A stretch of 64,000 bases of DNA from Fusarium oxysporum f. sp. lycopersici 4287 (taxonomy: Eukaryota; Ascomycota; Sordariomycetes; Hypocreales; Nectriaceae). The stretch's first letter is position 1; every line of letters starts with the position of its first letter. Where the stretch lies: positions 6,687,114 through 6,751,113 of the forward strand of contig NC_030986.1 of assembly GCF_000149955.1 (NCBI RefSeq), given 5' to 3'. The notes under the pieces were generated by a model. The model did no database searches. It saw only the letters and a list, made by a program, of their open reading frames with translations, and was not told where the DNA came from. Below, in pieces: positions 1-12,744 of this stretch. The position numbers and the translations under genes were made by a program.

Positions 1-769
1 CTGGTGCATTGCCTCATCGACATTGCTATCCTTGTCCTGCCGATTATGCCAGTCAGACACCTTCACCTTCATTCTGCTCAGAAGATGTGGTCATCGCTCT
101 CTTCACTTTTGGTATCCTGTACGCTCACAGTAATTTACGGAATCAAGTTACTTGAAGCTAAATCGAGCCAGGGTTTGCATCGCATCGATTATACTTCTTG
201 TTGAATCCCTGAAATTCAACGTTCACACGAAAGATATGCCGCACGACATAGTCATGATAATAATCTGGTCTACGGTTGAGGTCAATCTAGCCATCGTTTC
301 TAGTAATAGCCCCTCATTGCTAAAGTATCAACACCTTGCTTACTGGCGTTTTCAGCTTGCCTTCCAATTCTCCGACCAATACTTCGCCGTCTGCTTCCAG
401 GCCCACTTGCTAGCTCGAGGGAACATAACCAACGTATCGAGCTACCAGATAGAGTCATCAAGCTCACTATACATGCGAGAACGAGGGAAGCCGACGAAAC
501 TAGCTCGACGCATCAACTAGCGGACTTGGAGAATCGGTGGCCTGACTCTGATACACATATACCTACATACACACATACTGGTGACGGGCTGCAGGACTAG
601 CAGCCCGCCAGAACCAGCCCATCATGCGATTATCTCCCATCTGGAGATGAACCATGCTAGAGGTAACCATAGATGGGATATCTGAGCTTATTATCCGGGC
701 TTAACTTGGGCACGGACACAAACTTGGAGAAAGCTGACTTCCAACTCCATAAAGCAACCCTTTTTTATA
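1..769. other. No gene assigned; left-edge sequence
   Basis: Several short open frames exist on both strands, but none has a recognisable domain. The minus strand at about 130-490 reads in pieces that look protein-like but are broken by stops, so it may be a decayed or intron-containing gene that continues beyond the left edge. I do not assign a function. Confidence 0.4.
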
Positions 770-1201
770 TAACGTACATGATAAGCAAGTGGATCAGACA
801 AGCGAGTGGATCAACCCACTTTTCACCTTAAAAGCTATTTTTTAAATAATTCTTAAAAATCGAAATTAAGCTTAAAATGGCTACGATTTTAATAGCTTAT
901 ATATATGTCCTAAAATAAACTATATTAATTTCCCTACATTTTTTTAAAAAAAATTCCTATATAGCTATAAACCTTAAAGTCTACTTCCACTGTAAAATAC
1001 ACTCTATTTTATGATTGTCTATATAAAATAAAATATTTAGAAATGTTTAAAAAATACTTACTTATATAACTAGCTAACGTACACGATAAGCGAACGCAAC
1101 AGCCCACTTTTCCCCTTATACTTGTTAGACATTACGTGTATTCGGTTCATTGATGTGAATTCGTGTATTCATGTTCTGTTCTTGTTGAAATCTGCCCCTT
1201 A

Positions 1202-1439
1202 TGTCACGGGCTGGGCTCGGTAGGGCAGGTGAACGGGGAACGCTTCAGGCAGAATACGGTCTATTGCTACGGATAGGCACTGCAGGCAGGTCAGGCTCTA
1301 TTAACAAGACGTAGCTCGAGGAGCTACGTTCAGGAACTATCTGGTCGGTAAACAAAGTCTCTGCGATAACGTATCGCCACGTGATCCGGATCTACCTTGT
1401 TAGTGGTCTAGGGTAGGCCAGTCTGGTCGAGCTGTGACA
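1202..1439 (-). repeat. 3' LTR of the Gypsy element
   Basis: This 238-bp LTR is bounded by TGTCACGGG at 1202 and GCTGTGACA at 1439. Its terminal 25 bp (1415-1439) recur exactly at 2489-2513, the only visible part of the other LTR. Identity over those 25 bp is compatible with a recent insertion but too short to date it. Confidence 0.75.
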
Positions 1440-1478
1440 GTACCCCCCTCTCTTAGCATCGAGCTCTGTCGAGATAGG

Positions 1479-1640
<162 letters not shown>

Positions 1641-2488
1641 NNNNNNNNNNNNNNNNNNNNNNNNNNNNNNNNNNNNNNNNNNNNNNNNNNNNNNNNNNNN
1701 NNNNNNNNNNNNNNNNNNNNNNNNNNNNNNNNNNNNNNNNNNNNNNNNNNNNNNNNNNNNNNNNNNNNNNNNNNNNNNNNNNNNNNNNNNNNNNNNNNNN
1801 NNNNNNNNNNNNNNNNNNNNNNNNNNNNNNNNNNNNNNNNNNNNNNNNNNNNNNNNNNNNNNNNNNNNNNNNNNNNNNNNNNNNNNNNNNNNNNNNNNNN
1901 NNNNNNNNNNNNNNNNNNNNNNNNNNNNNNNNNNNNNNNNNNNNNNNNNNNNNNNNNNNNNNNNNNNNNNNNNNNNNNNNNNNNNNNNNNNNNNNNNNNN
2001 NNNNNNNNNNNNNNNNNNNNNNNNNNNNNNNNNNNNNNNNNNNNNNNNNNNNNNNNNNNNNNNNNNNNNNNNNNNNNNNNNNNNNNNNNNNNNNNNNNNN
2101 NNNNNNNNNNNNNNNNNNNNNNNNNNNNNNNNNNNNNNNNNNNNNNNNNNNNNNNNNNNNNNNNNNNNNNNNNNNNNNNNNNNNNNNNNNNNNNNNNNNN
2201 NNNNNNNNNNNNNNNNNNNNNNNNNNNNNNNNNNNNNNNNNNNNNNNNNNNNNNNNNNNNNNNNNNNNNNNNNNNNNNNNNNNNNNNNNNNNNNNNNNNN
2301 NNNNNNNNNNNNNNNNNNNNNNNNNNNNNNNNNNNNNNNNNNNNNNNNNNNNNNNNNNNNNNNNNNNNNNNNNNNNNNNNNNNNNNNNNNNNNNNNNNNN
2401 NNNNNNNNNNNNNNNNNNNNNNNNNNNNNNNNNNNNNNNNNNNNNNNNNNNNNNNNNNNNNNNNNNNNNNNNNNNNNNNNNNNNNNNN
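1641..2488. other. Assembly gap (848 N)
   Basis: This run of N lies inside the Gypsy element. Because identical LTR sequence flanks it on both sides, it is most likely a collapsed repeat; the real element would be several kilobases. Confidence 0.95.
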
Positions 2489-3096
2489 AGGCCAGTCTGG
2501 TCGAGCTGTGACACCTTAGAGGTTTTACCATTTCGGCTGTAATCTTAAAGTATCCCTGCTTGCACGTGAGGCCCCAGCACCTGTTCAACAATACTTAGTT
2601 TTTTAAAAGCTTATAAAAATCTTAATTTAAGCCTAAAATAGTTGAAATTCTACTAGATTATATATAGTTTATAGAATAGGTTAACTATATAAATTTTCTT
2701 AGACTTTTTACTAATTTATATTATATAGTTTTAATTGAAAATAGATTTCACACTGTATAGCTAAGCTTTTCTAAATAAAATAAAATAGTTAACAATTTAA
2801 AAAAATCTTATTATAATAAATAATTATACTAAGCTTAATTATATTTTTTCTTGATTTTTTAGCTATTTTATTTAAGAATTAAATTATTATAGGGTAAGTT
2901 ATTTTTAGCCGTACAGTGCGGTGTTGCGTTCGCTTGTCCGTTGCGTTCGCTTATCGTGTACGTTATACTATTTTAGGAAGTAATTCTATTAGATTTTTAG
3001 CTAATTTATTTAAGCTCTAAAATACTATAGGGTAAGCTATTATTAGCTGCACAGTATGCTGATCCACTCGCTTATCGTGTACGTTTATTTTTTTTA

Positions 3097-3540
3097 TAAC
3101 GTGGTTGATAAGCGAATGCACCAGACAAGCGAGTGCACCACTGCACTGTACAGCTAAAAGTAGCCTACCCTATAGTATCTAGCTACCATAAATAAAATAG
3201 CTAAAAATCTAAAAAAAAAATACTTTTATATATAAGTAGTTATAGGTTATATAAAAATATTTCTTTTAGATTTTTAGCTATTTTATTTTATATAGTAAAG
3301 CTTATTTATACAGTGTAAAGAGTGTAAATAAGCTTTTTCTAATATTATTACTATAATAAATTAGCTAGAATTATTTTATTAATTACATAGCTTTTTTGTA
3401 CAGTTGAATATATAACTTTAGAATTTTAGCTATTTTAGGCTTAGCTTAAATTTTATATTAGCTTTTAAAAGTCAGCTTTTAAGGTGTAGGTTAAGCTGGT
3501 GCACTCGCTTGTCTGGTGCATTCGCTTATCAACTACGTTA
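3097..3540. repeat. MITE copy C, 43-bp terminal inverted repeats, TA target
   Basis: This is the best-preserved member of the family. The left end (TAACGTGGTTGATAAGCGAA at 3097) and the right end (TTCGCTTATCAACTACGTTA, ending 3540) form 43-bp inverted repeats with one mismatch. Each repeat contains two 17-bp direct units, GATAAGCGAATGCACCA and GACAAGCGAGTGCACCA. The 444-bp body is AT-rich and non-coding. Its subterminal block, reading ACTATAGGGTA...GCTGTACAGTGC on one strand, is shared with copies A and B. Confidence 0.75.
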
Positions 3541-4676
3541 TTTCTTTTTGTCACGTAAACTATTATTAATCAAGCCCCTTTCATCTATTCGTCGCTCAAC
3601 TTAGCGTACGAATGCAACTTTTTGGAAGCTTGTTGACATCTAAAAATGTGGCCCCAGTTGGCCAACGAGGCTTCGATTATGGACATCAGGTTGAAAACCG
3701 CCAAATAAGCATGGGCGCGTAGTTAGACAGCCAGTAACGGCAAACCTTGTAATGTGGGCTGCTGGTTTGGGTGCGAACTCTTCAAGAAAGCTGTCGAGAA
3801 ACGCAGTCAAGACAGATTAAGTGTAAGAACTCGCAGATTAGTTGAATCTGTTGTCCTCGGGCCCGTTAAGGATGTCCAGAACTGACATGTTGATGGGAAA
3901 CTCTCAAGTGACATATCAAAGCTATGCCCAGGCTTAGCAATGACATATTATTTACACACGGCTTCGAGGCTAGTCGTATTGGTCATCACAAATTATCATT
4001 TACTAAGTTCCAAAGCATTGTCACAATACGGCGCGATAGGTGGGCAATATTAGTTTTGAGAATGAAACAAAGACGTGGCAAAGCCTTCGACCGCCCCCGG
4101 AGAATTATTGAGCGTATGGAAGAAGGCGTGGTTTATAAACTCGCCCAAGATCCAACTTCCTTGATCAATTGCCTTGAATTGTATGGCTGGGTCACGGCAC
4201 CGGGGGTTAGCCACTTAAAGGTTAGCCATTCAAAATGCGTCGGATGAAAGGAACCTGCCCCCCCCCCCCCCCCCCAAATTTTAGAGTATGATAGAAGTAA
4301 CGTATGATATGCATCTGAAGATAGGATGCTGAACACTTGGAGAAGTCGGCCTTCAAGCAGGCCTGTCAAGCAGAGTCAAGCGAGGCTAGAACGGAAAAGA
4401 CTTAAGAAGAGAAGTGGGGCTTTCCTGTGTGTAGACCGGATCAATGCTGAGGAATCGTAAATAGCTTAGCGTACCTACTGGCCTTATGAGATTCATTCTC
4501 CCAATGAGATTCATTCTCCCAGGCGTAATAAACTCTATCTATCTATCTATCCAATAGCCGGTTAGGTTATTTGATTTAGACTAATATTTGTTTAGAAATA
4601 CTAAGCTGAAATAAGTAATTATAGCCAGAAGGGAAACTTTCACTTCAATCATGCCACCATAGCACCTTCGTTTCTT
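3541..4676. other. Gene-poor stretch with simple repeats
   Basis: No recognisable gene. A 107-residue open frame at 3924-4247 has no known domain. The stretch holds a poly-C run near 4258-4276, a 17-bp tandem duplication (ATGAGATTCATTCTCCC, twice, at about 4487-4520) and a short TATC microsatellite near 4531-4550. The last part is the upstream region of the Zn2Cys6 gene. Confidence 0.5.
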
Positions 4677-4829
4677 ATGTCACAAGTCACGATTCTTAAA
4701 CAAGGAACCCTTGAAGAAATCAGAGTCCTTGAGACTTGTTCTATGTTCAAATTTCCAAAACATCCATCGTCTAAAAGACCCATAACCTTCCGTTTCCCAG
4801 ATTGGTTGCATCTTTCCATTAATCATCAA

Positions 4830-6445
4830 ATGGCTGATCATCCTTGCCACACGTGCCGTAAGCGACGCGTACAGTGCGACGGTGGATATCCGCATTGCGA
4901 CAAGTGCACATTAAGAGGAATTGAATGCCTTGGATACGGCCAGTTTCTGATGTGGACAGGGGCCGTAGCAGTTCGTGGAAGACTTGCAGGACAAACCTCG
5001 AGTGCTGCTGCATGCCACGGCCAGCATTCTGCGGTAGCCAAGAGGCGGACAATCTACCAAACAAAAGCCTTGGAAACTAAAACGATACATGTTACAGATC
5101 AATCGGTATCAAGCTCCAAACTGGATCTACAAACATCTGACGTGAGGTCTCTTGTGGATCCTCTCTTCCAAGGCATGAGCGAATCGCAAAGGAGATATTT
5201 CGACTATTGTATGTACAATTGATGTCTTTTGGAACAGTCTCTCGAGGGGACATACCTACTAATGTTCTCTTAGACTCACATCGCGTATGTCAAGATCTTA
5301 TCAGTCATGACTTTTCAAATGCCAATCCTTTCCGCAACCTCTTGCCCTTGACATCGTCACATCCCATATTGCGACAGGTCATCATTGCCGCTTCAGCAGC
5401 ACACATGTTTAATCAGACGACAACCTTGGCAGCTGCTTCCGATCCATCTCAAAGGTTTCAAGCACCAAATAATATACGTATCGATGCACTTGTGGCAAAG
5501 CACAAAGCACTTCAAATCATGCCCTCCGCGATTCAGAATATTAATACACATAGTATTGATATTATCCTAGCTGCTGCGTTGTTTCTTGTCAATGTTGAGC
5601 TTTTGGAGTCGGGGAAACGCTCCTGGAAGCCTCACCTCGAGGGCGCTGCTCGGATCTTAAGCATGACCCAACCACTCACACTGTTGGATGAAAGCCTGAA
5701 AGATTACATCATGTCAGACTGTATTGTGTATGTGCTCACCAATATGCAGATTGGCCAAAAAAGCTGACATATTGCAAGTTACTCCATCCTAAGTCTTACT
5801 TTCAACCCTTCAGCCCCCAACCTACAAAATCATCTCGAATCGTGTCAGATTCTGTCTATTCTGGACAAGACGGCGAATAGTTATCTATGCTGTCCGCCCG
5901 AACTTCTTAACATTCTTTTGATGGCCTCTCAGCTTCTCGACAGTTCAGAGGATGGTGTCACAGCCTCGTCATGCGCCGCTTTACTAGAGCAGGCACGCAG
6001 TGTGGATCTGGACTCTTGGGCTTACAAACTCCACGACCAAAATACTATCCGAAGTCGGTTCCTGGCGGGATTAGCACATCAAATTGCTGCTTGTCTCTAT
6101 GTTTTACAAGTTGTGCCGGCTCTGGACAATTCCATGGACCGAGGAACCACCCATACACTGCTTGAGGGACTGTATAACACGCTATCTCAGATTCCCGATA
6201 ACGATCCAAATTTTAAAGCCACTGCCTGGCCGAGTTTTGTGCTGGGTGCTACGACAGAATCACAAGAAACACAGTCCTGGGTGATAGACAGATTGAAAAG
6301 GATGGCAGTTGTTTTCCCCTGGGGCTTTATCTATTCAGCTGTAGACACATTGCAGGTCCTTTGGAGATTGAGTGAGAAGCAGAGGGTGGCTGCAAGCTGG
6401 GTTCAAACACTAAGGCAACTCGATGTCAATTTTTTGATCGTGTGA
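4830..6445 (+). CDS. Zn(II)2Cys6 fungal transcription factor
   Basis: A nuclear DNA-binding regulator. The first residues hold a perfect binuclear zinc cluster, C-x2-C-x6-C-x6-C-x2-C-x6-C (C-H-T-C-R-K-R-R-V-Q-C-D). The rest resembles the loosely conserved fungal-specific transcription factor region. Two introns restore one frame: 5209-5273 (GTATGT, branch TACTAATG, TTAG) and 5728-5793 (GTATGT, branch GCTGACAT, TAAG), giving exons 4830-5208, 5274-5727 and 5794-6445, 494 residues. I chose the ATG at 4830 because the cluster then starts at the N-terminus, as is usual. An in-frame ATG at 4677 would add 51 residues of no known kind. Its targets are unknown; the copper amine oxidase gene lies 430 bp downstream on the other strand. 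Confidence 0.82.
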
Positions 6446-6872
6446 TCAGGGTTGCCTCCAAACGAAGGATTCTGGTTCTCTTGTTGCATCGGAGCTTTAC
6501 GCTTAGCCAATAGAATACGAGTGCTTCTAGTTCGCAGATAGAATGAGTCAAAAACTATTAATATTGGTAATAATCAGACGTTTAAGCGTCCTACAGAAAC
6601 AGTGACAAGAGACTTATGTTTTTAGGAATAAATACCGCCATCGGACCCCTCAACTGATGGGAATAACAGAGACACCACTTGAAAAGTCCCCTTGATACTT
6701 GATATTTCAGCGCAATTGGCGGTGCGAGAACTCCTCCTAATGCGCTAAATCACTCTCACAGTATTTCAGGCTCAGGCACATAATCAGAGTTGTGTCGTTG
6801 TTTCAAAGAACTACAATATCCTACATAGCAATCCGCCTCGTTACTCAACATACCGCCCTCACGAGATGTCAT
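6446..6872. other. Intergenic, converging 3' ends
   Basis: This lies between the 3' ends of the Zn2Cys6 gene and the copper amine oxidase gene. I see no gene or repeat in it. Confidence 0.6.
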
Positions 6873-9223
6873 TCAAAGTCTGGAGCCTCCCAGAGCTAGC
6901 TTGCTGATACGGTCAGTCTCATCCAACGCCCCTTTACCCTTGACTTCCACCTGACTAGGTGTGACAGAGTATGATGGTGGTACATCCAGAACAGGGTTAC
7001 AGGAAAAGAAATGGCGGGGCCGCAGAAGAAGCGTGACTGGCTCCCTAGGCATGATAGGGTAATCCTCAGGAGATGGGAAGTGAGTGATGCCAAAGGTATG
7101 CCACAGGACAATATCGGTGTTGGTAATAGATTCAGTACCATCACCAACCCACTCAGCGATTCCCTTCGAGGGCTCGCCAGAAGTCTGAGGGACGTGATCG
7201 CCAGCGACCCAGAGTTGGTCATCATGGTCTATCACCATCATTAGTCTAATTCTTGAACATTTTAGGGGTTATTCTACTTACATCTGGTAACATGAACTGC
7301 ATGCCTCGCGAACGCAGCCCGTTTCCACACAAGGGATCCCTCCTTGGGCAGCAACCCTGGCACCTCTCTGCTGACAATCTTATACGACACCGGTTTGCCA
7401 CTGTGAGGGTTGAGTTTGTTCTCGTTGATGATGTCCCAGGATCTAGAGGTAGATCCATTGTAGTCCGTCATGGCCTGGGCAGTTGTTTCGAGCTTGGTAC
7501 GCTTGGCGTAGAAAGCGTTGCCGTAAAAGTTCTCGGGACTACCGACGGGAGCGTCGGATGCGACGGCATCGATCATCTGTACCGAATTGCTTGGCCCGTC
7601 GAGATTGGGGTTGACACGCAAGCAGAAAAGATGTTGATGATTGTGGGCGTTGATGCCTGTACCAGTCAGTATACTCTCGAGTCTACTACACATATTAGGG
7701 ATGAGATGATTCAACTTACCTCTGTGTACCTCTGTACCCCATCCTTTGGTATCCTCACCCGGATACATAACATAGGTGTTAAGGATTCCAGTCAGCTTGA
7801 TGTCAGGCTGGATGGTGCCGTCTTGCTGCAACAATATCAGTAAGAAACAATCAATATCTCGGTAAACACGTCCAGTAACTTACATGAAAGACCCACTCAT
7901 CATCAAATTAGCCGCCTGTTCAACAAAGCGTGTCATAGAGGAAGATACATACCGCGATCGCATACTCGTAGTTTGCAGCCGTGAAAACTTGCTGCACGAT
8001 CAACCTCCTTGCGCGAGTGACAATGGTCGAGTCATCCCGGAAATCTGTGTGCTTGAACAAGATACCGTCGTCTTCCTCATGGATACAAATTGCATTCTTG
8101 ACTTTTCGAATGCTTCCAGATTGTGTCGAAAAGTAGGCATCAAGGTAGTGAATTGCTCCCTTGCAATCACAGCCCAAGGCCAGGCTGTTTGTCAAATAAC
8201 CGGCACCATACTCGCCAAGGTCAAAGGCATGCTTTCGCTGATGAGGGTGTTCAGGGTTTCCACTGTGCAATGTGTCAGTTCAATGGTGTCTTTAGCGACT
8301 TGGTTGACTTACTAAGGCACCACCATTTCCGCAATAGACATTCTGTAGAAGATTGGTCGAACATTCCCTTTATCGTTGAAGGTAATGTTATTAAAAACAA
8401 GACCCTCTCGATAGTTGAAGCCAACGTGAAACTTCCAGTTCTGCCACTCAAGCTCGCGCCCCGTTACCTTGAAGGATACACCTTCGGGCTGAGTGATGTT
8501 GATAGGCTTGAGGTTATTCCTGTAGCCTCCCTGGTGCTGAATAGCGAGATGATGATAGTCCAGTGGGGGAGACTTGATTAAGGGCCGGCGGATCTTGGGG
8601 ATGTCGATAGCAACGACCGTTTCGTTGATCGGGTCCCAAATGGGACAAAAGTCGAGCGGGTACTGGTATTGGCAGTTGTCCACTTCAGGTCGATAATACA
8701 TAAGGGCTTGCTGGAGACGTCTACCACTACCAAAACGTTCGTCGTAACCAATCGTCCATGGATCGCAATAGACTTTGTGAATGTCTTCTTTGGCAATGCC
8801 GCTTATGACACACTGTTCGATGACCTTGGAGTCTTTACGGCAGCCATGTTCCACAGCTGCCAACTCTTCCGGAGTAATCTATTAGTCTGATTAGTTACCA
8901 AGTAACTTAGTCTTATTAAAACAAGGTCGTACAATTGGCTGAGCTCCATCAACTTGCTTCCACTCAGTGATCTTTGGTGTCTCAAGGCCCACAGAACCCT
9001 GATAGACCGTGCCAGTAGGTCCAATGACAACCACATCGGCAACACGACTGGGCCGACGAGCATTATGTTGGTCCTTGAGCCAAGCCGTCATCTCGGCTTT
9101 ACGGGGCTCTTCCAACGAGACTACGTTGAACTTGACATTTTCATGTGCTTTCTTGACGATGGCAATAGCAGCCTGAATCTCTTGTGGAGAGAGGGGGTCG
9201 AAAGGGTGAGGGGGGGAGGACAT
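6873..9223 (-). CDS. Peroxisomal copper amine oxidase
   Basis: Oxidises primary amines to aldehyde, ammonia and hydrogen peroxide, using copper and a topaquinone (TPQ) made from its own tyrosine. Seven exons join in frame: 9223-8933, 8878-8313, 8262-7953, 7895-7884, 7825-7720, 7656-7282 and 7228-6873 (671 residues, normal for the family). The TPQ site T-A-A-N-Y-E is at residues 380-385, with Tyr384 the precursor. The copper ligands are H-Q-H (435-437) and a later His in T-H-F-P-S-P-E-D. The catalytic Asp lies in Y-L-D-A-Y-F. The protein ends in S-R-L, a variant PTS1 peroxisome signal. The fourth exon is only 12 nt and codes W-V-F-H directly after the TPQ motif. All key residues are present, so the gene looks functional. 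It is divergent from the membrane-protein gene at 10111. Confidence 0.93.
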
Positions 9224-10110
9224 CTCGAGTGAACAAGCTTCTGATTATGCTGTTGGCTGTTGATGTGCAATGTGTGAGGCGTCTTGGTTGTTGTTTATGG
9301 GAGAGAGGGATGGAGGAAGATGTCTTATGTAACCAGATGATGGGATGCTCTCAGAATATGGAACACACCATGTCAACGGACAACTCAGGTCTATAATAAA
9401 TCCTTCTTCCTCGTGTTGTCCACAATGACGATGGGTCCCAATGGTGATAACAGCCCAGATCCTCGTATGCCAACAGAGTTGCCTCTTCAACAACTCCATC
9501 TGACCCATCTGTTAGTATGTTTTGACCAAACAAGCACTCTTTTCCACATGTTCGATATTGAGGCCCAGCATGGTGAATCAACACTAGCAGTATAACTTCC
9601 GCATTTGGTTTTCTAATCATCTGATCTTAACAGGACATCCTCTCAGCGGCAATCAAAACTTGGCTAAACACCTTTCACGGTGACCCAAACTCGTTTAATA
9701 AACCCACGTCTTCTTCTCTTGGGTTTTCATCAATTAAGTAGCAACATGTGAGTACCCCACACTTCAGGGAATTTTAGCCCGTTGTGATAAGAATTATCCC
9801 AAAAGAGTAGGGTTTCATCTCCTCCACACCGATCGTGCTCCGTTGCCGACACTAAAATCGGGTTCATTACTCCATTGGGAAGCTATCGTGACCCCGCACT
9901 GCAATGACAAGCACCCCTGCGTTAGGTGTGAGCCTACGGTTTACTCTAACCTCGGTTGGTGGGAACAAGGAATGTTATCACAAAATCAGGTTAAACGAGC
10001 AGATAATCCATTGCAGATATAAATGATTAAACCCCATTTTCGTACGCGGTAGATTGAAGAATTGCTATATCTGCCTATGACCATTTCGCAGCTTTGAGCT
10101 CCCGTTGATC
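9224..10110. promoter_or_regulatory. Divergent intergenic region
   Basis: About 890 bp between the start of the copper amine oxidase gene (minus) and the start of the six-TM gene (plus). It must hold both promoters. Short open frames inside it are not convincing, and I could not identify a specific operator. Confidence 0.45.
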
Positions 10111-11067
10111 ATGTCTATTTCTCACCAAAAGGTTTATCCCACACAACGCTACAACATGGCCAAATCTCCTTCATCAACTCAAACCCCAACGCCAATGTCA
10201 GTTACAAATTTATAGCTGCTTGATAACCCGACTGACCTCTGGTCTTAGTGCCATATGTGGTCTCTTTATTGTTTTGGGGCCTCTAGCCTCTGAGCTGGTG
10301 TTCTTTCCCGACACTTTTATGAAAAGCAACACCTGGATGTAAGTCTCGCCCTATGAATCAACCCGGTATTCTTTTATAATGAACTAGATACTTAAACATA
10401 GCAGATCAGGGAATCTACTGTCTGGTGGCATGTTATTGCTTCTAGGTGGTGTCCTCGAGCAAATACAAGGTCACCACCTGCCAGCCGCATCTTTTTTCTG
10501 TTTTGGGTTAAGCTGCCTTACACACAACAGCACTGCCTTGTCCTTACTATTCGGAAAAGAGCTGGGTGAAGCTACACATAGTTCTAGTATAGTTTGTAAG
10601 TGTTCTCGTGGCAGTGTTTACAGCAACACGTAAAACGTACTATATTAACCATTTGATTGCAGACGTCTTGGATGGACTCGTGTCCGCGTTTATTCTGGCA
10701 TATCTATTTGATTCACTGAGAAAGAATGTTGCTCTGGCAAGAACGCTCTTCTTTCTGAATTCAGGGGCTGGTCTGGTAGCCTTCGCATATCTAACAGCCG
10801 CTAAAGGCATCGTCACAGGTCGAGACTCTGGTACTAAACTGCTAGTAGTAAGTCCTTCCGGAACGGGGATTGACAGTAGGCTGACGGATCCCTTAGCAAG
10901 GTGGAGGATTCTGCTTGTTTGTCGCCGCCCTTAGTAGTGGATGGATTCTTCTCACGTTGTTGCTCGATTCCGTCGATTCTTCGACATTTGGATTGGGCGA
11001 TACACTGCATGAAAAAGGATATGAAGGATATCAAAGAGTGACTGAGAATACTGGTATTAAGCTATGA
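10111..11067 (+). CDS. Predicted six-TM membrane protein of unknown function
   Basis: I do not recognise the family. Five exons join in one frame: 10111-10196, 10249-10338, 10405-10595, 10663-10847 and 10897-11067, with introns of 49-67 nt that all have GT...AG ends and branch-like motifs (CTGAC, GCTGACG). The product is 240 residues. After a short polar N-terminus it has about six hydrophobic segments, for example I-A-I-C-G-L-F-I-V-L-G, G-N-L-L-S-G-G-M-L-L-L-L-G, L-D-G-L-V-S-A-F-I-L-A-Y and F-V-A-A-L-S-S-G-W-I-L-L. It ends in a polar tail (Y-Q-R-V-T-E-N-T-G). The four introns keeping phase make a real gene likely. No enzymatic motif is visible. Confidence 0.72.
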
Positions 11068-12744
11068 TAGCCTGCAGACATTGCGGCTGTACTGCCATTC
11101 TGATCCTACAGCCATGATGAATATTCAAAACATAACAAAAGACGTAAATCAAGCGCCAAGCGTTCTGGAGATCTATACAAATAAATAATATATAACCTCT
11201 TTTAAGTACAAGAGACAGAAAACATGATATTGGCGTCTTGCAATTTCAACCGGTTGAATAAGAATATTAGGACATTGCACGGCCTCCTCCTACTCAGTGG
11301 CATCATTAAACCACACTGGACTCACCACTTCTTGTCAGACACCATGTGGAAACTGGCTATTGGGAAGAGGCTAAAGTTTATCGTCAGCCCGTTAACAGCT
11401 CAGGATCGTTTACACAGTTCCCATGCCCCAAGATTACCCTGGTCTTATGATCTCCTATGGCATCTCCATCTCGCCTAACCTCCAGTGCATCCGCAAAGGG
11501 TATGTAACCCCTGCACTTCACCTTCGCATTACTGGATTCCCCATGCACTCCTTTCTGGGGTACCCCGAACGTACCAGTAGTGGAGTATGACACAACCTGG
11601 TAACCAAAGATGGGGCGGCATAGTGAGCCTACTGCAAGTTCTGAAGGTCAGGTATATTCTGTCACCAGCGGTAAGGAAGAACACTGAATCGGTGGGAACG
11701 GTGGGAACACGCACCTTCTGTGCATTACTCAATAGGAACGCCTGAGAATCATTTTTTGCATTGACACTCAACTGACATGTACAAAGCTAGCAAGGTGCAG
11801 GCTGTTGTGGGATAATACATAAAAGTGAAACGTGTCTCAAAACAGTACCCTAAATTGAAAGCGTCGTGAAATGACTCAAAACGATTCGTGTGCTGATCCG
11901 ACAGCATTCCCTTTCCGTGCGTAGGTAATGATGAACAAAGGGTGGAGAATCTCAAGACAAGCATCTTGGCCAAAAGTGGGTCTATTGCGAGGAGCGGATC
12001 CACGAGCCACTGGTTGAGGTCTATTTGTGAACTGTCATGTCAACATCCGCAGAACAACAATGCCAACAACCGCTATGGCTCAGTCAGAAACGTACGTGGC
12101 CCCGGTTGGATGTAAACAATGCAGACACCACGGGTTACTGGGAATTTCACTCCTAGATATATTATTGCCACTCAGTGTAGTTATATCTTCAAGGTATATC
12201 TTCTGCGGAAAGGCTTAGGTGGAGAACGAACTTTGCGCTTACACAATAACTGCTCAGTCCAGATTAGCGGATGAACATGATACTAACCGTACCATGCCAT
12301 AATCGTGCCTCCGCCTCCGCCTTGAGATTGCGGGGTAAATCTCGCGTCCGCAGATTATGTTAGATGGCTGATAGTGGCTGGCGATGACACTTAAGCCTTG
12401 CCCCTTGACTATGCGAGATATTCTCCTTTAGCCCGTCATTTTCATGTATTTACTGACAAGTCGAAATCTAACGTCACGGATCCGCAGCTGCATATGACGT
12501 TGGATCCACAACGGAGCTTATCATATCTAAACTCGTTCGGTAGTTGAACTTCGCCGTGATGAAGGGAGGAGGGCGATGTTCAGAACAACACGATGTTAGT
12601 TTGTGGGTGGAACAAAGCATCCAGCAATAACATTCCTCGGTTTATCAAGCTTACAGCATGGGACGAGGTTATAATTATGAGAAAAATACGTAATAAGGTT
12701 GAAATAGTATCCCTGGCTCGCCGTAGGAGAATGATAATCCGAGA
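11068..12744. other. Gene-poor stretch
   Basis: Only short open frames without domains are present. I see no transposon ends, RNA gene or strong regulatory structure. The composition is like that of ordinary intergenic DNA. Confidence 0.4.

Noticed and set aside
4256..4277. Poly-C run as a regulatory tract
   Set aside because: It is a simple homopolymer in gene-poor DNA and may vary by sequencing error.
7253..7843. Plus-strand open frame of 196 codons
   Set aside because: It is antisense to exons 5 and 6 of the copper amine oxidase, which has full motif support.
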